Source of the DNA: Stygiolobus sp037389425
GTDB taxonomy: Archaea > Thermoproteota > Thermoprotei_A > Sulfolobales > Sulfolobaceae
Assembly: GCF_037389425.1 (NCBI RefSeq)
Contig: NZ_JBBHKR010000062.1
Coordinates: forward strand, 87,452-151,451
Direction of reading: 5' to 3'
Length of the DNA stretch: 64,000 nt
The notes under the pieces are model-generated. The model ran no database searches and had not been told where the DNA came from. It was given only the letters and a program-made list of their open reading frames with translations. Both the position numbers and the translations under genes were made by a program. This document shows, in pieces, positions 53,590 through 62,294 of the stretch (the first letter of the stretch is position 1; every line of letters starts with the position of its first letter).

Positions 53590-53770
53590 TTAGGCCAGAA
53601 GAATGTAACCAATTCTGGTTAGGCACGGTCTGCTAGTTTGCACATGAAAAAGGAGGTGGGACTGCGTATTTATATTGGTGGAATACCGGAAGGGCTTAGT
53701 CGTACTAGTAAATTAGAAGTAACACGAAGTGGAGCTAGCTTTCCAGCAAGTGTTGTTTTTCATGGCTCTA
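53590..53770 (+). pseudogene. decayed fragment of the 438-aa orphan gene
   Basis: From about 53607 the DNA matches the 438-aa gene: CCAATTCTGGTTAGGCACGG against CAATTCTGGTCAGGCACGG, and the frame YIGGIPEGLSRTSKLEVTRSGASF against YIGGIPEGFIYTNKLEVAQGGASF. The part upstream is interrupted by stops and the match fades after about 53750. It corresponds to residues ~90-150 of the intact protein. It stands in the same position relative to tRNA-Gln(CTG) as the intact gene to tRNA-Gln(TTG). Confidence 0.75.
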
Positions 53771-53956
53771 ACATGCCAAGGAGTGCGAAAAGTTTATGCG
53801 AAGTCGTCGCCAACATTTTCCGTCTTGGAAGGTGCAAACACACTCTGGAGGAGTGGACGACGAGATTTACTGGTTTCCCCATTCCTTTACGGTCGGAGTT
53901 TTCCCGATAAAGGCGTGTTGACATACTTCTATTCATTTTTGTGTAGCGTCCCACAT

Positions 53957-55627
53957 TCAAACCAATACTTTTAATTCAATAGCTTGAGGAACATCGAGCA
54001 TTCCTAAGAATATTGAAACGGGTATTACATTATCTTCTACTTTGTCCTTACTCAAAATATACACCTTTTTAATCCTCCCCAAAATCTTCTTTTCGGACTT
54101 AACGTTACCAAACTTCACTTCAAATCCCAACATTTCTCCTTCTTTTTTTATTACAGCGTCTATCTCTCCTTTCGCCTTGGTGTAAAAAGTGTCATAAATC
54201 CTAGAAAGATGGGAAATTACTACACTTTCAACTAATTTACTCTCTTCGGGCAAATTAGTTAACGTCCAAAGAGCGAAAGCTCTGTATATGAAGGGGTCTA
54301 CGAAATAGAATTTCTTTTCTTTCCTAGTTAACACATTACCTTGTAGGTCTACTTGATTCAAAACTTTAAGCAAGTATAGTTTCTGTAGAAGTTCTACGTA
54401 ACTAATCGCAGTCTTCACTGTACCGACTCCGAATGACTTGGAGAGAGTGTGATAACTGAAATCACTAGAAGTCCTTTCTATTATGCCTTTAATCGTGAGT
54501 TTGAAGAAAGTTTCACTTCTCATCAACTTATTTACAAAGAAAGGGGTTAAGGGGGCGGAAAGCCTCTCCAGCGGGGATGGATAGCCCCTTATATTTAAAT
54601 ACCTCTTTGTCAAATTTTCTTTTAGTGATGCTAACGACGCTCCTCCACGGCTCGATTGAGGGCTTAATGGGACTGCGGGAGGAGCAACCGTTATCTTCCT
54701 TTTCCTTTAAGGGACTAGAGCTTAGCGATGAAAGTCCCCCTTCTTCATGTGGGAGTGGTTCTCTGAGCCACTCGACTGCCCACCAGATGAGAGATGTAAA
54801 CCCGAATCGATGGTGGGAACGATGAGCCCTCTGGAAGGGAACCCTCGACCCTTCCAGGGCGGGGAGGAAGTCAGCTCACTAACTACAGTGGATATGAAAT
54901 CACTTGTTGTTCCCTCGCTTACTTTTCCGTATTTTACGTAGTCCCTTATAGCGTTAGGAAACCCACCTGTGATCAAGTATTTTTCAAGTAGGTCATTAAG
55001 TTCATGCAGAAACTGAATATTTCGCATATAGTTTGAAAGGACGAAGTTTAAATCACCCTTTTGTATATCAACGTTAAATAACCGCGTGTATTTAGAAAAA
55101 GGTAGAGGAAGCATTAGTAAATTCTTGCCTTTCCCTCTCCTCCCGGGGAAAGTTTCAATTTCCCTCTTCGCTGACATCGATAAAGAGCCAGTAACAACTA
55201 GGACGTCGTTTCTAAAATCTCCTCTATCTATCCTACTCTTTAAAGCCCTATGCCATTCCTTAGGATAAGTTATCTCGTCTAGAAAAATGAACGATGATGA
55301 AATGTTGTTAGCCCTTTTAAACTTTATATATTCCTCTAAAACCTCATCCAACTCCTTATAATCAGCTAATTTATCACAAGTGAAATAGAAAATTGACTTA
55401 GGATTTATTTTCTCCTCCTCTAATAGCCTCTTTATAAGTAATATTAACACAGTGGACTTCCCTACTTGTCTGGGGCCGAAAATGAAGTTTAGGGAGTAAG
55501 GGGACAAGCTCACCTTTTCAATAACGTCCGGAACCCATTTGACTTCTGACTCTTCATATTTTCTATAAATCTCAACCTCGTTTATTCTCTCTTTAGAAAT
55601 CCACCAAGGGTTGTACTCATCTATCAT
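53957..55627 (-). pseudogene. AAA ATPase with DUF4143, interrupted by a 339-bp insertion
   Basis: The 5' part (55627 down to 54875) has Walker A FGPRQVGKSTVL, Walker B-like FIFLDEITYPKEWHRALK and sensor VTGSLSMSAK. The 3' part (54535 down to 53957) is the DUF4143/PDDEXK-like half, with YFVDPFIYRAFALW and GEIDAVIKKEGEMLGFEVKFG. Removing 54536-54874 restores one frame (…TVVSE-VNKLMRSE…). The intact protein would be about 440 aa. Such ATPases are frequent in archaea and may be mobile or toxin-like; the role is unknown. The start is ATG 55627, or GTG 55648 inside the upstream repeat. Confidence 0.8.
54536..54874 (+). mobile_element. non-autonomous IS200/IS605-type element (omega-RNA-like right end)
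   Basis: 339 bp inserted directly after TTTAC without target duplication, as IS200/IS605 transposition does. The left end has a hairpin around GGGGATGGATAGCCCC (about 54574-54590). The right third contains the GATGAGAGATGTAAACCCG region, the GGGAACGATGAGCCCTCTGG region and a terminal hairpin, CCCTCGACCCTTCCAGGGCGGGGAGG, then AAGTCAG. I recognise this as the usual right end of Sulfolobales TnpB-bearing elements, where the guide (omega) RNA is encoded. No TnpA or TnpB gene is inside. Confidence 0.7.
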
Positions 55628-55637
55628 TTCTGTGGAT

Positions 55638-55695
55638 TTAGACTCCACAAGAGTTTAAAAAGACTGTTTACTTAGACTCCACAAGAGTTTAAAAA
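55638..55695 (-). promoter_or_regulatory. tandem 24-bp repeats in the ATPase-gene promoter
   Basis: Two perfect copies (55638-55661 and 55672-55695) of a 24-bp unit reading, on the coding strand, TTTTTAAACTCTTGTGGAGT then CTAA, 34 bp apart start to start. Each has a TATA-like TTTTTAAAC; the inner one is ~25 nt before the ATG at 55627. They may be double promoters or operator sites. Confidence 0.6.
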
Positions 55696-55987
55696 TGGTT
55701 GACGTGCTTAAGTTAGGGAGTTCCTATCGATACTGCAATACAAGTGAGGAGATTCGAAAGGGGTCGGACTTTCATTGAGGTTTCATGAATTTGTATTCAA
55801 CCTCTCGTCCTCATCCCCCTTATTTCCCTCCCCATGCCTAGGTTAGGGAGTATGGACTCCCAGCCACGACATGGGAAGTTTCATTGAGCACCTTCCTCCC
55901 CCTCACATTGCTCATCGAGTTCATAGTGGCACCCTCCAATTTAATGTTATCACAAAAATTTATAAATTTTTCCGCTACTTACGACAT
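55696..55987. other. spacer upstream of the AbrB/TnpB-like pair
   Basis: About 290 nt without a gene. It has repeated words (GTTAGGGAGT twice, TTCATTGAG twice) and a hairpin-like GGAAG...CTTCC around 55872-55894. This could include the left end of a transposable element. The promoter of the next gene is at its right edge. Confidence 0.35.
55959..55968 (+). promoter_or_regulatory. TATA box of the AbrB-like gene
   Basis: TTTATAAATT about 25 nt before the ATG at 55988; a leaderless transcript covering both genes of the pair is expected. Confidence 0.55.
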
Positions 55988-56152
55988 ATGGAGCAGATAG
56001 TTTTCAGAGGTGTCATATCCTCAGCTGGTAGTGATAAGTACGGTGAGAAGAGGTATGCAATATACATCCCTAAGAGTGTGAAAGAGAAGGCTGGGAAAAT
56101 CGCTGGAAAGGAGGTGATTGTAATTGTCATCCTACCAGATGATGAGGAATAG
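55988..56152 (+). CDS. small AbrB/SpoVT-like protein
   Basis: 54 aa: MEQIVFRGVISSAGSDKYGE..., with the swapped-hairpin pattern YAIYIPKSVKEKAGKIAGKEVIVIVI and an acidic end. It is the size of one AbrB DNA-binding domain, which works as a dimer. Its last codons overlap the start of the TnpB-like gene, so both are translated from one mRNA. It might repress the pair or be a partner of the nuclease-like protein (inference). Confidence 0.7.
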   Translation: MEQIVFRGVISSAGSDKYGEKRYAIYIPKSVKEKAGKIAGKEVIVIVILPDDEE

Positions 56153-57230
56153 GATTATCTGTTCTAGGGAAGCCCTCGAAAACTTCCAAATCGTTACAAT
56201 AAACGGTAAGGTAATTTTTGAAGATAAGGATAGGGTTGTTAGGATTGCTAGGGCTTACTCACAAGTAGTCAAGAGTGCTATTAAACCATTGTTTGATGGG
56301 AAGAGTATTGACGAGTTAACCAAGGAGTTTTACGACGTTTTGCCAAATTACGTTTACCTCGAAACTGCTCTGAAGCAAGCTAGGACAATCACTGACGGTT
56401 TATTGGATAGGGAGGATGAAAAGGGTAAGATAATACACGCAAGGATAAGGAGGTTCTGGTTCGGTAGTAGGGGGAATAAAAGTGATAAAGGGAACAGAAA
56501 TATTAAGTTCCACGTTTTGGAAGACCACGTTTTAATTAAGGTTAAAGACCCATGGGGTAAGTGGGTTTTTGGCAAAGCTTATTTTGGCAAGGAGTATTTA
56601 CCATTGCTTAAAGAGTTAGAGGATTTAGCGAGTAAAAAGGAGGAGGGTTACGGTGCTGTAGTAAGTTTCAAGGATTACCCTATGATCCACCTCCAAATCC
56701 CGCTCTGGCTTTATTTAAAGCACTTCTCTTCGCCGAAACCCAATGGTTACGGTTTGATTGCCGGTTTTGATTTAAACAGTGATAGGTTGAATGTGGTTGT
56801 AATTAATAAGGAGAGTAGAGTTGTTACTACTAAAACTTGGTGGTATAGTGAGGTTGTTTCCCACGGTTTTCTTAAGGATAAGGCTAAAGCTTTGCGTTTG
56901 AATGCTCTATCAGAGTCCCTCAATTTCCTTTCAAGGATTGGTGTTGATTATGTTGTATTTGAGGACTTGTTCCTAGTTAAGAAGAGGAAGTTCACTAGGA
57001 GTAAGAGTGGTAATAGGAAGGTTTCACGTTTTGCTAAGAAGCAGTTGTTAGTTCACGGTGTTATTAAAGGACTTAGGTTGGGTTTCAACGTTATTCTAGT
57101 TAATCCAAAGGGTACTACAAATTCTGAGGATCACGACAAGGTGATGAGGGAGAAGGGTTTTGATAGGCATACAGCCTCAGCTTACTTAATAGCCTTAAAA
57201 GGATTAGGAATGTTAAATGATATCAAATGA
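56124..57230 (+). CDS. TnpB-like RuvC nuclease without zinc finger
   Basis: 368 aa counted from TTG 56124; ATG 56139 or 56142 is as likely. The C-terminal half has the RuvC triad: Asp216 (IAGFDLNSDRLNVVVI), Glu280 (YVVFEDLFLVKKRKF) and Asp347 (GFDRHTASAYL). TnpB proteins have a CxxC...CxxC zinc finger before the last Asp; here the interval is VNPKGTTNSEDHDKVMREKGF with no Cys. The N-terminal half (tRNA/omega-RNA-binding part in TnpB) is only loosely similar. No TnpA gene and no omega-RNA-like right end follow; only TAAAC-6 nt-GTTTA (57233-57248) is seen. Confidence 0.75.
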   Translation: MSSYQMMRNRIICSREALENFQIVTINGKVIFEDKDRVVRIARAYSQVVKSAIKPLFDGKSIDELTKEFYDVLPNYVYLETALKQARTITDGLLDREDEKGKIIHARIRRFWFGSRGNKSDKGNRNIKFHVLEDHVLIKVKDPWGKWVFGKAYFGKEYLPLLKELEDLASKKEEGYGAVVSFKDYPMIHLQIPLWLYLKHFSSPKPNGYGLIAGFDLNSDRLNVVVINKESRVVTTKTWWYSEVVSHGFLKDKAKALRLNALSESLNFLSRIGVDYVVFEDLFLVKKRKFTRSKSGNRKVSRFAKKQLLVHGVIKGLRLGFNVILVNPKGTTNSEDHDKVMREKGFDRHTASAYLIALKGLGMLNDIK

Positions 57231-57398
57231 TATAAACTTTACGGTTTATCTGAAACTGTTGGCGACGGCGGGCTACCATTTTAAGTATTCACAGACTATC
57301 GTTATTCAATAACCAATTACTCAACTCGTCAAACCCCGGTAACTGGTGCGTGGAGTCTTAAGCTATTAAACGCGCTTACGTTATCGGAGGTAGTACTC

Positions 57399-57746
57399 TC
57401 AGTTATGAAATGTTGTGACCTCAAGTCTGGGTTCTATTTCTTTAATTACCTCGATGTCTTTATCATTAGAAACTACTATCATATTTCTCTGGACGGCGAT
57501 AGATGCTATCATTAGATCTATAATTCCCACTGGTTTTCCTAACTCCCTAAGTTTTACCATCATTTTTAATGCTAAAGTATAATCATCCTTTGTAGGGTAT
57601 ATAATTATGAGTTTACTCGCGTATTTCAGTATTGGAGGAAATTCAATTACGTTAAATATTGACGTTATTATGTAATCGAACTCCTTTATCTTTGAGGTCT
57701 TAAATAGGTCTATTAGTACGTTCGTGTCATAGATTTTCTCCTTAAT
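57399..57746 (-). CDS. vapC: VapC-type PIN toxin, no normal start codon
   Basis: The open frame reads EKIYDTNVLIDLFKTSKIKE... with the PIN acids Asp in YDTNVLIDLF, Glu in NVIEFPPIL, Asp in GIIDLMIASIA and Asp in VVSNDKDIEVI, so the catalytic set is complete. It overlaps the end of vapB. Between the upstream stop (57762) and the conserved DTN there is no ATG, GTG or TTG; only ATT (57746) or ATC (57734) follow the AGGAGG and AAGGAG sites. Either an unusual start is used or the start has been lost. About 110-116 aa. Confidence 0.65.
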   Translation of the reverse strand: MKEKIYDTNVLIDLFKTSKIKEFDYIITSIFNVIEFPPILKYASKLIIIYPTKDDYTLALKMMVKLRELGKPVGIIDLMIASIAVQRNMIVVSNDKDIEVIKEIEPRLEVTTFHN

Positions 57747-57973
57747 TCCTCCTGAAATTTACGTTCACCTTGCGGTGGTTCTATCGATACTTCTTCAATC
57801 CTTATCCCAAGCCTTTCCAACTCCCGAATTAAATCCTCCCCACTTTTCACGTTCTCGAGCTCGTTAATTTTCTTTTCGATAGCTTGTCTAATGACCTCGC
57901 TCCAATTTATCTCCTTATGTGCCTTCATCTTCTCATATAACTCATCTGGCACCTTTACAGTTATCACTTGCAT
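57713..57973 (-). CDS. vapB: VapB-type antitoxin
   Basis: 86 aa. An N-terminal ribbon-helix-helix, MQVITVKVPDELYEKMKAHKEINWSEVIRQAIEKK, binds DNA; the C-terminal tail (IRIEEVSIEPPQGERKFQEELRRK) would wrap the toxin. The 3' end overlaps vapC. The promoter has a palindrome. Confidence 0.8.
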   Translation of the reverse strand: MQVITVKVPDELYEKMKAHKEINWSEVIRQAIEKKINELENVKSGEDLIRELERLGIRIEEVSIEPPQGERKFQEELRRKSMTRTY

Positions 57974-57978
57974 AAGAT

Positions 57979-57998
57979 ATACTCATATATACGAGTAT
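57979..57998 (-). promoter_or_regulatory. vapBC operator palindrome
   Basis: ATACTC-8 nt-GAGTAT lies 6 nt before the vapB ATG and next to the TATA-like TTTTATATA (about 57996-58004). It is placed for autorepression by VapB or VapBC. Confidence 0.5.
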
Positions 57999-58770
57999 AT
58001 AAAATGTCATTCAAAAGAGTCAACAGGGTCGACTGGATGGGAGTTACTAAAAGTTTAATCAGCCTTAAAAAGTATTATGAAAGGAACAATAATTAAGTTT
58101 AGGTCTTGTTCGACATAAGAAATGAGAAGCAGTAAATTAGTTTAGGCATTTACAATTTTAGACTAAGAAGCCAAAACTTTAGGACGTATTATAAATATTA
58201 TAAATTTCACCTATTTTCCACATTATAAAAAGACTTTTTCATCATAAAGCCTAGAAGATCTAATGCTGAGACAAGCGTGGAGTATAAAGCCTTAAATAAA
58301 ACTTACCTATTATATATTATTCTGTGCTTTCCTCTTAATTATATTTTCTCTTTATTAATATCTGTAACTATCTCATGAGCTCAGGAACTTGATTTATGTT
58401 AATAAACGAATGAGGTAACAATAGAAAATTTTATGTTTCTAGCTTGATTATTCTAACATGGGTTATTTTCCTTAATCTTCTTAGCGTTGCCTTTTCTGAT
58501 TAACTCTTTATTACTTTCTTGGTTAGTCTAGTTGAAGACTACTGGAAATTTATAAGATAGCTTTACTGTTCTATTAAAATACTCGCTATTTTCAACCTTC
58601 TTTTCATTCGCTAACTTTATCTTTTCTAAGGTAAGAGCCCAACGATCTCAAACTCACAATCACTTTATATGAGTGTGCTAATTACATACTATTTAAATCA
58701 CTATTTATACCCTAGGTGCAAAGTCTCGGACATAATATTGTAACTAAAGCCTCAGCACTCAAGACCCTAA
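57999..58770. other. AT-rich region without recognisable genes
   Basis: About 770 nt with stops in all frames and no tRNA, repeat or att-like motif that I can see. Short open stretches on the minus strand (near 58500-58640) do not resemble any protein. It may be decayed accessory DNA. Confidence 0.45.
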
Positions 58771-60732
58771 TCACCGATCATTTATATTTCCCGAGCTCAT
58801 CACTTTATATTCCTTCCACTTGAGTTTGCCCTCCTCCCTCTTTATTACACCTATGTTAATTAAAGTCCTTATGGCAGCAGTGACGTCCTCTACCTCCTTT
58901 CCATAATTTTCTTTCACGAAGTCCGCTAACCTCACTAAGTAAGGGTTACAGAACTCTAATTCCCCTACACCCATTGAGACCAATACTTTCTCAATTTCAC
59001 GTAACTTTGACACCACGCATAACTCCTCGGGCTTTTGCACTCCCATGAAAAGGAGTTTCATGACCACACCCCTATGCAACTTCCTTGCAGCCAGTTCAAC
59101 ACCACTAAGTGGAACACCGTATTTCAAACTGACGTAGAAGTTCCACGCCTCTTGACTCTTCTTGTGCTTTAACGCTTTTAACACCCTGTAAAGTGCAAAT
59201 GCTATCCATCTGGAATTAGACAATACTTCCTCAATGTCCTTAGCTGTCAGCTTCTTACACACGTCTAAGATGTCCTCACCGTTGGTCCATCTCCTGAGAA
59301 GTTCTTTACCTTCAGTGCACCCCCTCAAAGCTTGTAAGACTTCGGGAGAAGACGAAACTACGGATAACGCGTCAAAGTCGTCTACGTTCACTGGAAAGCC
59401 CTTAAGACTAGACACATCTATGTAACTCAGAGCAACAGCTCTACCTAGCTCCGTCAGGTAAATACTACCTGCTTCTTCCCTGACTAAATTCTCCTTTTCT
59501 AGTGTAGATAACGCCGGGTCTACATTGCTGTAGCGGAACCTCAAACTACCTTTGATCACTTTATCTATCTCCTCTCTAACAAACCCTTCAGCCCACGCTA
59601 CTACACCTAATGTGAGGTTTTCAAGAGTGTAAGGGGTAGAGAGTGTATTCCCGTTTTCAGTACTTCCGTCACCTCGTGTAAAGTACTTTTGCCTTATCCT
59701 TTCCATCTCCCTAGCGGTTTCCGCTATCACTATCGCATAACCTTCGTTGTCGAACCCTCTCCTACCAGCCCTTCCCGCGATCTGTTTGAACTCTGAGGGA
59801 TCTAAGTCCCTCCAGCCCTTGAACTCACCTCTCTCATCACTTTCAGGCAGGGACAAGTCGTAGAATATGGTAGTGTATACTGGTAAGTTAACACCCTGAC
59901 CTAAGGCTGTAGTGGAGACCAATACCTTGACCTTGTTTCCCGTGAAATCGTTAATTACCTTCTCCCTCGTCTCGTAAGGCAGACCGGAGTGGTAGGGCTG
60001 TGCAGGTATGTTAAACTTAACTAGCGTGTCAGCTAAGTGTTCTGCCGAAGCTCTACTCTTTACAAAGACCAACGCGTTCTTGCCTATGGAGAGTACCCAG
60101 TCCAACACGCCAAGGAGGAGGTCTAACTTGACGTTCTTTAGCCCCCTCCTAGCTATAGAGAAGACCCTGTTGTCATCATAGCACCTCATGACGTAAGGGT
60201 ATACTATACACTCGTGCAAGGGTACACTCCGCTTTTCGTATTTTACTAGCACTGCAGATAACCACTCTCTGTACTTTTCTACATCTGGGACTGTTGCACT
60301 CAACGCAACAATTGGTACATTGTTCGTTTTTGCCCATAGGACTACATTTTCTATAGCTAATCCCCTATCACTTTCTACGTTATGTACCTCGTCTATTATC
60401 ACTGTACTAACTCTCCTTAACCAGCGGTAGTTATGCCTAACCGTAGAGTCGAACTTTTCGTAAGTGGTGAGGAGTACTTCCGCGTCCACTTTAGATAAGT
60501 CGTCTTCGTATACGTCTGAGTCTACGTACTTAGACTTCCTTTTCTCTTTCACCGCTCTGTAGACTTCGCGTGAGAGAGCTTTTAACGGTGATATATAGAC
60601 TACTATCTCTTGAGTGTTGGTCAACAAGTGCTTGGCTATATGTGTTTTTCCCGTGCCGGTAGGGGCTGTAATCAGGTAATTTTTACCGTAAGTGTAATTC
60701 TCTATAAAGATGTCAAAGAGTGACTTCTCCAC
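58771..60732 (-). CDS. Ski2-like superfamily 2 helicase
   Basis: 653 aa. Motif I APTGTGKTH (23-31), Ia YISPLKALSREVY, II VIIDEVHN (111-118), III ALSATVPD, IV ALVFVKSRASAEHLAD, V STTALGQGVNLP, VI QIAGRAGRRG. The C-terminal ~300 residues have a winged-helix and helical bundle arrangement. Similar to Hel308/Ski2 types but lacking the usual N-terminal Q-motif, so it is not the canonical Hel308. It may remodel DNA or RNA; the substrate is unknown. It stands alone between vapBC and the second pilin. Confidence 0.85.
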   Translation of the reverse strand: MEKSLFDIFIENYTYGKNYLITAPTGTGKTHIAKHLLTNTQEIVVYISPLKALSREVYRAVKEKRKSKYVDSDVYEDDLSKVDAEVLLTTYEKFDSTVRHNYRWLRRVSTVIIDEVHNVESDRGLAIENVVLWAKTNNVPIVALSATVPDVEKYREWLSAVLVKYEKRSVPLHECIVYPYVMRCYDDNRVFSIARRGLKNVKLDLLLGVLDWVLSIGKNALVFVKSRASAEHLADTLVKFNIPAQPYHSGLPYETREKVINDFTGNKVKVLVSTTALGQGVNLPVYTTIFYDLSLPESDERGEFKGWRDLDPSEFKQIAGRAGRRGFDNEGYAIVIAETAREMERIRQKYFTRGDGSTENGNTLSTPYTLENLTLGVVAWAEGFVREEIDKVIKGSLRFRYSNVDPALSTLEKENLVREEAGSIYLTELGRAVALSYIDVSSLKGFPVNVDDFDALSVVSSSPEVLQALRGCTEGKELLRRWTNGEDILDVCKKLTAKDIEEVLSNSRWIAFALYRVLKALKHKKSQEAWNFYVSLKYGVPLSGVELAARKLHRGVVMKLLFMGVQKPEELCVVSKLREIEKVLVSMGVGELEFCNPYLVRLADFVKENYGKEVEDVTAAIRTLINIGVIKREEGKLKWKEYKVMSSGNINDR

Positions 60733-60995
60733 GACATTATAATGATAGTAGAAATTAATAAGGTATATGTCGTCTTACGGGGGGTCGGGAGAAACGTAGC
60801 ATTCCGGCAATAATGTTCAATGATTAGATCCTTAACGTGTCAGTGTTCTATTATAAATTTTATTATAAATTTAAATTTATGAAATCCCTTAAGTTAAGTA
60901 TGTTAATTTGGTTGAATTCTGAACTTTCATGTTAAAGTTATTAAATTATCATCTAAGATGAATAGATGATATGACTTAAAAAAATTAACAAAAAC
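60733..60995. other. AT-rich spacer upstream of the second pilin gene
   Basis: About 260 nt with TTATAAATTTTATTATAAATTTAAATTTATG, a strongly AT-rich stretch at 60851-60882. No gene seen. It ends in the pilin promoter. Confidence 0.4.
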
Positions 60996-61005
60996 TTTAT
61001 ATAGA
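60996..61005 (+). promoter_or_regulatory. TATA box of the second pilin gene
   Basis: CTTTATATAG, about 33 nt before the ATG at 61033; the same core as the first pilin promoter. Confidence 0.55.
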
Positions 61006-61032
61006 TATATACCCATTTGTTGTTGAACTAAA

Positions 61033-61488
61033 ATGATGCCTCTAAAGCTAAAGGCTAAGAGAAGTAAGAAGGGTTTAAGTGGTGCTGTAACTGCGTTAAT
61101 CTTAGTAATTGCCAGTGTTATAATTGCTTTAGTAGTTGTAGGATTTGCTTTCGGTCTATTCGGTGCACTAGGCGGTACACCCACAGTAACACAAGTAGGA
61201 ACAGGAACACTATATAAGTCCGGCAGTGGTTACTACACAGCTACTGTTACTTTACACTCTACCGGTAATGTACAAATAGTGTCTGCATCAATAGTAGGAA
61301 CCAGTGTAACGGCAAATGCCTTCTCTGTGGTTGGTGGAAGTAACACATTGACCGCTGGTGCTAACACAGTTGTAATAAGCTTCCCATCGACAAATACTTT
61401 CAATCCACAGCCAGGTAGTACTTACCAGATAAGTATTGGTCTCAGCGACGGTACTACAGTACAAGTAGCAGTAACCTATACTGGATAA
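61033..61488 (+). CDS. type IV pilin, class III signal peptide (AapB-like), second copy
   Basis: 151 aa (start ATG 61033 or 61036). The leader MMPLKLKAKRSKKG is followed by LSGAVTALILVIASVIIALV; PibD would cut after Gly. The core helix and the start of the outer domain are almost the same as in the pilin at 52737, while the C-terminal domain differs (FSVVGGSNTLTAGANTVVISF). Two exported-glycoprotein-like genes follow in the same direction. Confidence 0.88.
   Translation: MMPLKLKAKRSKKGLSGAVTALILVIASVIIALVVVGFAFGLFGALGGTPTVTQVGTGTLYKSGSGYYTATVTLHSTGNVQIVSASIVGTSVTANAFSVVGGSNTLTAGANTVVISFPSTNTFNPQPGSTYQISIGLSDGTTVQVAVTYTG
61057..61209 (+). repeat. pilin 5'-region repeat, copy 2
   Basis: Partner of 52782-52934, same orientation, ungapped, about five differences in 153 bp. 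Confidence 0.8.
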
Positions 61489-61507
61489 AATACCGAGGTG
61501 TGAGTTT

Positions 61508-62224
61508 ATTTTAAAACAATTTTTCTTTTTTCTCCTCTTAATTCTCTTATTCTTTCCCTTAAGCTTACATTCCAACTCATCTACATTATATCATTTCTCC
61601 TCAAGTAGTTTCCTACTGTATAATGAAACTGTAATAGGTTATTTTCCTAACGGTTCGCATTATATCCTTTACGAGTTCTATTTCCAAAACATAACGTTAG
61701 TATATGAGAACGGTACAATGGAGGTCGAAACCATAGTTTATAACAAAAATTCAACCAGTTATTTACCACCTGCTTATAGTCTAGACTACGTGTCACACCC
61801 AACCGTATTTATGTTTGTTAATCCTAGTGACTTAGGAAAACCGGAAGTAAGGGATGGTTTAGTTTATAATGGGACTGTAAACGGTTTATATGAATACTAC
61901 CAGCTTAATGAGATAGATGACGTTAAGATACTCTACACTATATGGGTGGAACCGAACGGTATAATAAAAGAGTTTCAGACGATTCAAATTGCTGCTAACG
62001 GAGCTATAGTAGGTAATGCTACAGCAGTGCTCTGGTTAACGAATATTGGTAACTCGTCAGCGGGGTTGCCATCTTTTCTCTCCACGTATACGGAGGCCAA
62101 TGTTGTGACTGTGAGTAACTTAAACTTCTTAGCCTTGGCTGAGACCGAAGCTTTGAAAATAATGAAGTATATAATTTTCACAGCAGCATTCCTTATAGTA
62201 ATCATACTTTTATTTAGAAAGTAA
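61508..62224 (+). CDS. exported membrane-anchored glycoprotein-like protein A
   Basis: About 238 aa. A hydrophobic signal segment (KQFFFFLLLILLFFPLSLHS) starts right after the pilin; then an extracellular domain with many N-glycosylation sequons (NSS, NET, NGS, NIT, NGT, NKS, NAT) and a C-terminal membrane anchor (IIFTAAFLIVIILLFRK). The frame up to the signal peptide has no ATG, GTG or TTG: an ATT at 61508, 7 nt after GAGGTG, is the best start. An ATG at 61718 would drop the signal peptide. It is paralogous to the next gene. It could be a pilus- or S-layer-associated protein (inference). Confidence 0.65.
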   Translation: MLKQFFFFLLLILLFFPLSLHSNSSTLYHFSSSSFLLYNETVIGYFPNGSHYILYEFYFQNITLVYENGTMEVETIVYNKNSTSYLPPAYSLDYVSHPTVFMFVNPSDLGKPEVRDGLVYNGTVNGLYEYYQLNEIDDVKILYTIWVEPNGIIKEFQTIQIAANGAIVGNATAVLWLTNIGNSSAGLPSFLSTYTEANVVTVSNLNFLALAETEALKIMKYIIFTAAFLIVIILLFRK

Positions 62225-62294
62225 AACTACAGAGCCTGATTCGTGAACTTCTATTCAGAAAACCTTATTTTCTTGTTCAACTTTATAAACCAAT

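Noticed and set aside
53760..53960. Open frames on both strands between the decayed orphan gene and the ATPase gene
   Set aside because: Short, overlapping on both strands, without recognisable motifs; they fit decayed DNA with relatively high GC content.
54577..54825. Open frame inside the 339-bp insertion, perhaps the C-terminus of a TnpB
   Set aside because: No RuvC motif is present, and the frame covers the region that in related elements encodes RNA and hairpins. It was kept as part of the mobile element and not called a gene.
57974..58770. Hidden small genes in the long gap after vapB
   Set aside because: Reading all frames gave only short unsupported stretches with no start, ribosome-binding site or similarity.
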